Below, piece by piece: positions 1-4,884 of a stretch of DNA of 7,752 bases (the first letter of the stretch is position 1; every line of letters begins with the position of its first letter). The position numbers were made by a program, and so were the translations under genes. The stretch spans positions 1 through 7,752 of the forward strand of contig CACWNZ010000149.1 in NCBI GenBank assembly GCA_902762335.1, read 5' to 3'. The notes under the pieces are model-generated. The model saw only the letters and a list, made by a program, of their open reading frames with translations, ran no database searches and was not told where the DNA came from. The stretch is from an uncultured Ruminococcus sp. (GTDB lineage Bacteria; Bacillota; Clostridia; Oscillospirales; Acutalibacteraceae).

Positions 1-624
1 ATGGGCGCTACCAAGCGTATCTGCGAGATGCTCGTGCAGATGATGGGCAAGCAGAGCAAAACCAACTTTGTTGCGGTGCGCTTCGGAAACGTACTCGGCT
101 CCAACGGCTCGGTGATACCGCTCTTTAAGGAGCAGATACGCACGGGCGGTCCCGTAACGGTGACCCACCCGGATATTATAAGATACTTTATGACCATACC
201 CGAGGCGGTGTCCCTGGTGCTTACCGCAGGCAGCATAGCAAAGGGCGGCGAGATCTTCATACTCGATATGGGCGAGCCGGTCAAGATAAAGGTGCTTGCA
301 GAAAACCTTATAAGATTGTCGGGCTATAAGCCCCATGAGGACATAAAGATAGAATACACGGGTCTGCGCCCGGGAGAGAAGCTCTACGAGGAGCTTCTGC
401 TGAATGAAGAGGGCATAACGCAGACCGACAACAAGAAGATCTACGTCGGCAAGCCTATAGCCTTCGATAAGGAGGATCTGCTCCGTCATCTCAAACAGCT
501 TTACTATGCGGCGCAGAAAAACGACAAGAACAGGGTCGAGCAGCTCATCGCAGAGATAGTGCCTACCTTCAGGCACGCGACCAACGAAGATGCCGAGCTG
601 CCGCCTATAGACGACGATGAATAA
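1..624 (+). CDS. Nucleotide-sugar 4,6-dehydratase, CapD/WbpM/PglF family (C-terminal part, 5' end outside window)
   Basis: This is the C-terminal 207 residues of an extended short-chain dehydrogenase/reductase acting on UDP-sugars, probably a UDP-GlcNAc-type 4,6-dehydratase feeding capsule or glycan synthesis. The window opens on MGATKR, the catalytic YxxxK motif with Met in the Tyr position. That Met is typical of the large membrane-bound WbpM/PglF/CapD enzymes, so the ATG at position 1 is almost certainly internal and not the start. Other family marks are RFGNVLGSNGSVIP (27-40), HPDIIRYFMTIPEA (56-69) and LRPGEKLYEELL (122-133), followed by a charged tail ending ELPPIDDDE. Full-length members are around 600 residues with N-terminal membrane helices, which would lie upstream. 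It ends in TAA just before a strong terminator. The family is clear; the exact sugar substrate is not. Confidence 0.9.
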   Translation: MGATKRICEMLVQMMGKQSKTNFVAVRFGNVLGSNGSVIPLFKEQIRTGGPVTVTHPDIIRYFMTIPEAVSLVLTAGSIAKGGEIFILDMGEPVKIKVLAENLIRLSGYKPHEDIKIEYTGLRPGEKLYEELLLNEEGITQTDNKKIYVGKPIAFDKEDLLRHLKQLYYAAQKNDKNRVEQLIAEIVPTFRHATNEDAELPPIDDDE

Positions 625-627
625 CAA

Positions 628-679
628 AAGCAGGGTCTGCGCGGATAATATCCGTATGCATGACCCTGCTTGATTTTTT
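628..679 (+). terminator. Rho-independent terminator between convergent genes
   Basis: A perfect 10-bp stem (AAGCAGGGTC at 628-637 with GACCCTGCTT at 662-671) continues inward through TGC/GCA and CGGA/TCCG pairs to a TAATA loop. It is followed by six T residues at 674-679. It ends the dehydratase transcript. The T-run overlaps the stop codon of the opposing carboxypeptidase gene (680-678). On the minus strand the same hairpin is followed by CTTTTGTT, so it may work in both directions. Confidence 0.9.
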
Positions 680-1910
680 ACGGCGCTCCCTGCCGCTTGT
701 ACAATTTGTGTATCGTTACTATAAAACCGCTGTAGTTATCGCCGGACAATTCGTATTCGTAGCCTTCGGGCAGCGGGATCTTCGTTGAGCCGCCCTGTTC
801 AGCCTTGACGTAGTAAACGTAGTACGGATAATTACCGCCCACGATCATCAGCGGATCCGAAACGCTCGTCTGATGCACCTTATCGATATATTCCTCAAGC
901 GTCAGATCGTTGTTCTTCATGTATGCCGCCGACTTGCCGACGTATCTGAAATGCCACGGCTCGTACGAATAGCCCGTTATCTTATCCTTTCCCTCAGGAT
1001 ACCTTATAATAAAGCCGTATTTGGAGCAGCTGCCGTTTATCCACGAATATATGCTGCTGCCCTCGTATTTTATGCCTCCCTCGCCCGTGTCGATATTCAG
1101 ATCAAGGTCAAACGCAAGACCCGTCTGATGCTCGCTGTAGCCCGGGGGAGCCACAAGAAGCTCCGCCTGTTCTTCTCCTACGCTTTCGACCTCTTTTCTG
1201 TAAAGCTCCGCCTGAGTATCGCTGCTTCTGTAGCCGCAGGCTATCATAACGTCCGTTTTGCCGTACATCTTACCGAAATCCTCAAGCATGGCTTCAAGCT
1301 CGGGTATTACCGACTTATCGAGCGAAACGGTGTAATCCGTTACGTCAAAATATTCCGAGGGACCCTCGGTTATGGGCTTGACGTTCTCTCCGTCGGTCAG
1401 GCACGGCACCTCTTTATTCACAAGAACAAGCTTGCCCGTATGTATGTTTTCATTGGATACCGTGATCGTTTTTATCTCTCCCAACGGAGAAGCTATGCTC
1501 TGCTCCTCTTTGCTCTGCGCGGGTACGCTTTCCTGCGAGGCCGGCTCGCTGCTCTGAGAGACTTCTTCGTCCGACTCATAGGGTACGGACACGTCTGCCG
1601 CTATCACCTCATCCGACGAGCCCCTTCCGCGCATACCGGCAGCAAAATACACCGCCGAAAAGATCAGCACCGATATGAGCAGCAGCACCGACATTATGAC
1701 GAATTGGTCCCTTACGGACAGCGGCTCGTCAAAATCCACACGCATTACCTCTCTCCAATGCCTCAGAATGCCGTGCTTCTTTGCGGGGACCTTATCATCA
1801 AACAGCAGCTCTTTTACGTATTCCTCGCTCCACACCTCGTCCGCATATCCGGAATCGAGATCCTTATTGAGCTCTGCCCCATTCTCCGTATTATTATTCT
1901 TTTCCCGCAT
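678..1910 (-). CDS. Membrane-anchored D-alanyl-D-alanine carboxypeptidase, VanY-like, peptidase M15B
   Basis: This zinc peptidase is expected to trim D-Ala from peptidoglycan stem peptides outside the membrane. With the start at 1910 it has 410 residues: an acidic cytoplasmic N-terminus (1-68), one membrane helix (about 70-91), a Ser/Glu-rich linker (about 93-145), and the catalytic domain. The domain shows ACGYRSSDTQ, then SEHQTGLAFDLD with zinc ligands His261 and Asp268, and EPWHFRY with catalytic Glu317 and zinc ligand His320. About 60 further residues follow the core and are rich in Tyr and Gly. I chose the ATG at 1910 because AAGGGGAAAGGAA lies just before it and a promoter maps at 1945-1973. 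A frame open from 1979 would start upstream of that promoter. There is no neighbouring van regulator or ligase, so this looks like a housekeeping cell-wall enzyme and not vancomycin resistance. Confidence 0.9.
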   Translation of the reverse strand: MREKNNNTENGAELNKDLDSGYADEVWSEEYVKELLFDDKVPAKKHGILRHWREVMRVDFDEPLSVRDQFVIMSVLLLISVLIFSAVYFAAGMRGRGSSDEVIAADVSVPYESDEEVSQSSEPASQESVPAQSKEEQSIASPLGEIKTITVSNENIHTGKLVLVNKEVPCLTDGENVKPITEGPSEYFDVTDYTVSLDKSVIPELEAMLEDFGKMYGKTDVMIACGYRSSDTQAELYRKEVESVGEEQAELLVAPPGYSEHQTGLAFDLDLNIDTGEGGIKYEGSSIYSWINGSCSKYGFIIRYPEGKDKITGYSYEPWHFRYVGKSAAYMKNNDLTLEEYIDKVHQTSVSDPLMIVGGNYPYYVYYVKAEQGGSTKIPLPEGYEYELSGDNYSGFIVTIHKLYKRQGAP

Positions 1911-1944
1911 AATATTTCCTTTCCCCTTAAGAGTGTGTATTACT

Positions 1945-1973
1945 ATAATACTACCAAGCTCTTCGTAAATCAA
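1945..1973 (-). promoter_or_regulatory. Sigma-70-type promoter of the carboxypeptidase gene
   Basis: On the minus strand, TTGATT (1973-1968) and TATTAT (1950-1945) are separated by 17 bases. This puts the transcript start near 1938, about 28 bases before the ATG at 1910. It supports the shorter start for the carboxypeptidase. The ribosome binding site AAGGGGAAAGGAA lies between about 1928 and 1914. Confidence 0.7.
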
Positions 1974-2138
1974 GCCCAAAACGACCCGCTATCACAAAAA
2001 TCATTTTTCCAAACGCCTTTTGAGCTTCCTTTAACGGTGTCGGCTCGGGCTCTTTGAAAAAGGAGTTCAGATATTCCCGTGATAAAGCTATGCAAGTGCA
2101 GCATATCCGGCACGCGGAAATAGAGAATAGAGAGTATT

Positions 2139-2165
2139 GAATAATTGTGGCGTCCACAATTATTC
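2139..2165. repeat. 12-bp perfect palindrome with 3-nt loop
   Basis: GAATAATTGTGG (2139-2150) and CCACAATTATTC (2154-2165) are perfect inverted repeats around the loop CGT. No T-run follows, so it does not look like a terminator. The right arm (CCACAATTATT) resembles sequences following two other hairpins at 7103-7114 and 7262-7274, which suggests an intergenic repeat family. It lies 60 bp left of the composite repeat element. Confidence 0.7.
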
Positions 2166-2200
2166 CAAACTCCACATTCAGACCGTGCAAAAAGTCATAG

Positions 2201-2379
2201 TGTAAACCCCTCCGCCTCGCTATGCTCGGCACTGTCTCGCCTGTCGGCTCGGTCGGCGCTTCTGCTTCGCAGAGGTCTCCACCGGAGACCCGCGCCCCTG
2301 AAGTGTAGGCTTAATAAGAGAGACTCCCATTTAGGGGAGCTGTCTCGGCGCAGCCGTGACTGAGGGGTTTTATCAGTCA
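2201..2379. repeat. Composite intergenic repeat element with inverted ends
   Basis: The left end reads TGTAAACCCCTCCGCC (from 2201). The right end reads TGAGGGGTTTTA (2361-2372), its imperfect inverse. Inside are several small hairpins: TCTGC/GCAGA (2261-2273), GGTCTCC/GGAGACC (2274-2290), a CTCCC..GGGGAG pair (about 2324-2339), and CGGC/GCCG (2346-2355). The right half matches in layout the module at 7124-7172: a CTCCC/GGGGAG hairpin, then a GC hairpin, then GAGGGGTTT. No transposase or convincing protein is present. Repeats of this look are common between genes in Oscillospiraceae genomes, but I recall this and cannot check it here. Its mobility is unknown. Confidence 0.65.
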
Positions 2380-2387
2380 ATTTTTTT
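2357..2387 (+). terminator. Terminator-like hairpin at the right end of the repeat element
   Basis: TGACTGA (2357-2363) pairs perfectly with TCAGTCA (2373-2379) across a 9-base loop, followed by A and seven T residues (2381-2387), then G and five more T. The stem is short and only moderately GC-rich. No plus-strand gene lies upstream within 1.7 kb, so it may be a by-product of the repeat or a block to stray transcription. Confidence 0.45.
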
Positions 2388-2435
2388 GTTTTTGCACACT
2401 TTCCATTCCAAATTCCACATCATGATAAGCAGGCT

Positions 2436-2461
2436 CGCCGGCAAGCTGCCGGTGCTTTTTT
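2436..2461 (+). terminator. Probable Rho-independent terminator without an upstream gene
   Basis: CGCCGGCA (2436-2443) pairs with TGCCGGTG (2447-2454), with one G-T wobble and a 3-base loop. One C and then six T residues (2456-2461) follow. It stands about 130 bp upstream of the MarR operon promoter and could insulate that operon from upstream transcripts. The only plus-strand sequence between it and the dehydratase terminator is repeat-rich intergenic DNA and the antisense of the carboxypeptidase. Confidence 0.5.
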
Positions 2462-2590
2462 CGCGCTCAACTTCAACGGTAATCCATACTTCTATGCCGC
2501 GAATACAACTATAAAGCATGGGCGCGGGCATGAAGTGGCGACCCAAGAGAAAGCCGCGCCGCGAATCGGCGCCGGCGGCTCGGCGGCGTA

Positions 2591-2618
2591 TTGACAATAA
2601 AAAAGGCTGTGATATAAT
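2591..2618 (+). promoter_or_regulatory. Near-perfect sigma-70-type promoter of the marR-ABC operon
   Basis: TTGACA (2591-2596) and TATAAT (2613-2618) both match consensus exactly, with a 16-base spacer. Transcription should start near 2625, giving a leader of about 75 bases before the MarR start. A promoter this strong beside palindromic sites is typical of a gene set held off by a repressor. Confidence 0.9.
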
Positions 2619-2651
2619 AGTTAGTAGACTAACAATCAGCCTGCTAACTAT
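2617..2651. promoter_or_regulatory. Probable MarR operator: overlapping inverted repeats over the -10 box and start site
   Basis: GTTAGT-AG-ACTAAC (2620-2633) is a perfect palindrome starting 2 bp after the -10 box. The same half-site also forms a wider repeat: ATAGTTAGTAG (2617-2627) and CTGCTAACTAT (2641-2651) are inverse with one mismatch. The sites cover the expected transcript start, so a bound MarR dimer would block the promoter. Autoregulation by the gene just downstream is the natural reading. Binding is inferred, not shown. Confidence 0.7.
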
Positions 2652-2698
2652 ATGCGGAGCTGAGAGAGGGGTTAAAAAAACAGAAAGGAGGCAGCAGT

Positions 2699-3133
2699 AT
2701 GTCCGAAGAAAGATATATCGCTATGGAGCTGGGAAAAATAGGCAACCTTATGAAAAGGGAATTCGGCAAAAACGAGGTCAGAACTCAGCTTGAGGAGGCG
2801 ACGGGCAAAAACACGTGGATAATACTTTATCTTGCGGAGCACAGGGACAAGGACGTCTATCAGAAGGATATTGAGAATACCTTTTCTATAAGGCGCTCCA
2901 CGGTCTCCAATATGCTCAAGCTCATGGAAAAAAAAGGCTATATCAGGCGTGAGGCGGTAGATACCGACGCGCGGCTGAAAAAGCTCGTTCTTACGCAGAA
3001 GGCTCTCGATGCCGACCGTATGCTCAAGGCACAGCTCACCGAGAACGAGCGGCTTCTGAGAAGAAACATCTCGGACGGAGAGCTTGAGATATTCTACCGC
3101 GTTCTCGACAAGATACGCGCCAATATCGAATAA
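2699..3133 (+). CDS. MarR-family transcriptional regulator
   Basis: This 144-residue protein has the normal length of a MarR-type winged-helix repressor, which binds DNA as a dimer and lets go when a small ligand binds. The winged helix spans about residues 50-105. DVYQKDIENTF is followed by the likely recognition helix SIRRSTVSNMLKLMEKKG, and the wing carries DTDARLKKLVLT, the DxR..LT pattern of the family. Flanking N- and C-terminal helices would form the dimer interface. The start is fixed by AAAGGAGG at 2684-2691, 7 bases before ATG. It leads an operon with two ABC exporter genes, 30 bp from the first. With the palindromes over its promoter, this points to a self-regulated repressor of the exporter. 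The inducing compound cannot be read from sequence. Confidence 0.93.
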   Translation: MSEERYIAMELGKIGNLMKREFGKNEVRTQLEEATGKNTWIILYLAEHRDKDVYQKDIENTFSIRRSTVSNMLKLMEKKGYIRREAVDTDARLKKLVLTQKALDADRMLKAQLTENERLLRRNISDGELEIFYRVLDKIRANIE

Positions 3134-3163
3134 GGCGTATTTATAACGGAGGGAGGAAACATA

Positions 3164-4720
3164 ATGATAAAAACACTCGCAAAATGCGTGCGTGAATACA
3201 AGGTCGCTTCTATAATAACGCCCGTATTCATCATTTTTGAGGTAATACTTGAGGTGCTTATCCCCTATCTCATGGCGGATCTTATAGACAACGGCGTTGA
3301 AAAGGGCGACATGGACTATATATGGAAGCTTGGTCTCACCCTTGCGCTCGTGGCCTTTGCCTCGCTGATATTCAGCGCTCTGGCGGGCAAATATGCCGCC
3401 GTGGCGTCCTCGGGCTTTGCAAAGAATCTGAGGCACGATATGTTCTATAAGATACAGGGCTTTTCCTTCGGGAACATAGACAAATTTTCCGCGGCGAGCC
3501 TTGTTACAAGAATGACCACCGACGTAACGAATATACAGAATTCCTACCAGATGATACTCCGCATGGCGTTCCGCGCGCCCTGTATGATGATCTTCGCAAT
3601 GGTCATGTCGTTCCGCGTGAACGCTTCGCTCTCGCTGATATTCGTTATCTTCATACCCGTAATAGCGCTGGCGCTCGGCATAATAATAAAATTCGCCCAC
3701 CCCGTGTTCACAAGGGTATTCAAGAAATACGATAAGCTGAACAATATCGTTCAGGAGAACCTTCACGGCATAAGGGTAGTCAAATCCTTTGTCCGAGAGG
3801 ACTACGAGACACGGAAGTTCAGACAGGCGTCCAACGAGATATACAAGGACTTTTCCAAGGCGGAGAAGATAGTAAACTTCAATATGCCCGTAATGCAGGT
3901 ATGCATATACGCCTGCATACTGCTCATCTCATGGTTTGCCGCAAAACTGATAGTATACGGCGACATGACTACGGGCGAGCTTACGAGCATGATGACCTAT
4001 ATCATGCAGATACTCATGAGCCTTATGTTCATATCCATAGTCATGGTAATGATAACGCTCTCAAGAGCCTCGGGCGAGCGTATCGCAGAGGTGCTTAAAG
4101 AGGAGCCCGACATAAAAGCCCCCGAAAGCCCCGTTACAGAGGTAAAGGACGGCAGCATAGTCTTTGATAACGTAAGCTTCAGCTATGCGGGCGACAAGGA
4201 CAGGCTTTGCCTTAAGAATACCGACCTGAATATCCGCTCGGGCGAAACGATAGGCATAATAGGCGGCACGGGCTCGTCAAAATCCACCCTCGTGCAGCTC
4301 ATACCAAGATTATACGACACCACGGGCGGCACCGTGTCGGTAGGCGGAAGAAACGTCCGCGATTACGACATAGAAGCCCTGCGCAACAGCGTTGCAATGG
4401 TGCTGCAAAAGAACGTGCTGTTCTCGGGTACTATAGAGGAAAATCTGCGCTGGGGCAACGAGAACGCCACGGACGAGGAGCTTGTTAAGGTATGTAAGCT
4501 TGCCTGCGCCGATGAGTTCATTCAGCAGTTCCCCGACAAATACAAAACCCGCATAGAGCAGGGCGGCACAAACGTATCGGGCGGACAAAGACAGCGCCTG
4601 TGCATAGCAAGAGCGCTGCTCAAGAAGCCGAAGATACTCATGAGCCTTATGTTCATATCCATAGTCATGGTAATGATAACGCTCTCAAGAGCCTCGGGCG
4701 AGCGTATCGCACAAAGCTGA
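3164..4720 (+). CDS. ABC exporter subunit 1 (fused membrane and ATPase domains), disrupted before Walker B
   Basis: This is a half-transporter expected to pair with the next gene. Residues 1-310 hold six membrane helices (about 16-40, 55-82, 126-150, 152-175, 244-270, 275-300). The ATPase domain shows a Walker A variant GGTGSSKS (367-374; Ser where Gly normally precedes Lys373), a Q-loop at VLQKNVLF, and the signature VSGGQ (471-475). After KKPKIL the expected Walker B and D-loop are missing. Residues 491-516 instead repeat residues 283-308 (last membrane helix) exactly, because 80 bp at 4632-4711 copy 4008-4087. The frame then runs into TGA at 4718-4720, giving 518 residues against an expected size near 580. 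The rest of the domain lies in another frame up to 4884. The start is set by GGAGGGAGG at 3148-3156. As read, the ATPase cannot be complete. Whether this is real or an assembly error is open. Confidence 0.85.
   Translation: MIKTLAKCVREYKVASIITPVFIIFEVILEVLIPYLMADLIDNGVEKGDMDYIWKLGLTLALVAFASLIFSALAGKYAAVASSGFAKNLRHDMFYKIQGFSFGNIDKFSAASLVTRMTTDVTNIQNSYQMILRMAFRAPCMMIFAMVMSFRVNASLSLIFVIFIPVIALALGIIIKFAHPVFTRVFKKYDKLNNIVQENLHGIRVVKSFVREDYETRKFRQASNEIYKDFSKAEKIVNFNMPVMQVCIYACILLISWFAAKLIVYGDMTTGELTSMMTYIMQILMSLMFISIVMVMITLSRASGERIAEVLKEEPDIKAPESPVTEVKDGSIVFDNVSFSYAGDKDRLCLKNTDLNIRSGETIGIIGGTGSSKSTLVQLIPRLYDTTGGTVSVGGRNVRDYDIEALRNSVAMVLQKNVLFSGTIEENLRWGNENATDEELVKVCKLACADEFIQQFPDKYKTRIEQGGTNVSGGQRQRLCIARALLKKPKILMSLMFISIVMVMITLSRASGERIAQS
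4008..4087 (+). repeat. 80-bp exact direct repeat, copy 1 (original location)
   Basis: This copy sits where it belongs, coding the last membrane helix and the start of the linker of ABC subunit 1 (ILMSLMFISIV to SGERIA). It is identical over all 80 bases to 4632-4711, an offset of 624 bp. The bases just outside differ (C4007 against A4631, G4088 against C4712). Confidence 0.97.
4632..4711 (+). repeat. 80-bp exact direct repeat, copy 2 (replaces Walker B/D-loop coding DNA)
   Basis: This copy lies between KPKIL codons on the left and TKLIIAQR codons on the right. In related ABC proteins about 28-30 residues carrying LDDSTSAVD stand there. The left junction keeps the frame. The right junction shifts it, because the 71 new bases between the two flanks are not a whole number of codons. 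Perfect identity with copy 1 means the event is very recent or an artefact. The native sequence probably began with the same bases (agatactcat encodes KIL plus the next codon), so short homology at the left junction is plausible but inferred. Confidence 0.95.
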
Positions 4721-4884
4721 TAATCGCCCAGCGCATATCCTCGGTACAGGACGCCGACAGGATAATCGTAATGGACGGCGGCGCAATAAACGCCATCGGC
4801 ACTCACGAGGAACTTCTGAAGGGCAATAAGATCTATCAGGAGGTCTATCATTCTCAGCAGAAAGGAAGTGCAGACGATGAATAG
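4711..4884 (+). pseudogene. Detached C-terminal fragment of ABC exporter subunit 1
   Basis: In a different frame from the upstream part, TKLIIAQRISSVQDADRIIV continues as MDGGAINAIGTHEELL and ends GSADDE-stop at 4882-4884. This is the H-loop region and C-terminal end of an ABC ATPase, with Gln in place of the usual H-loop His, as in the degenerate subunit of many heterodimeric exporters. It has no start codon or ribosome binding site of its own. The frame is open back to an ATG at 4600, but the residues before TKL are an out-of-frame reading of the signature region and the repeat, so a product from there would be meaningless at its N-terminus. Its end overlaps the next gene by 8 bp, the usual sign of translational coupling in the intact operon. 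Confidence 0.85.

Noticed and set aside
678..1910. Vancomycin-resistance cluster
   Set aside because: Only a VanY-like carboxypeptidase is present; no VanH, ligase, VanX or VanRS two-component genes lie next to it.
873..2057. Long open frame (394 codons) on the plus strand
   Set aside because: It is fully antisense to the well-supported carboxypeptidase, has no ribosome binding site, and its His/Tyr/Arg-rich translation has no recognisable motif. Codon bias of the real gene keeps this frame open.
2201..2379. CRISPR array or insertion sequence
   Set aside because: There are no regularly spaced direct repeats with unique spacers, and no transposase frame is present; the element is under 200 bp.
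2373..2793. Small open frames on both strands before and around the MarR start
   Set aside because: Frames at 2373-2597 (-) and 2518-2793 (+) run across repeat DNA, the promoter or the MarR gene in another frame; their Arg-rich translations have no family resemblance.
2672..3766. Long open frame (364 codons) on the minus strand
   Set aside because: It is antisense across both the MarR gene and the start of the ABC gene, with a Tyr/His/Arg-rich translation typical of a shadow frame.
4008..4711. Diversity-generating or programmed gene-conversion system acting on the ABC gene
   Set aside because: There is no reverse transcriptase, no template/variable repeat pair with adenine-directed changes, and the two 80-bp copies are identical. 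A one-off event or assembly error explains it better.
4600..4884. Small gene starting at ATG 4600
   Set aside because: Its N-terminal part is an out-of-frame reading of the ABC signature region and the 80-bp repeat. Only the part from about 4711 is real ABC sequence, so it is treated as a detached fragment.
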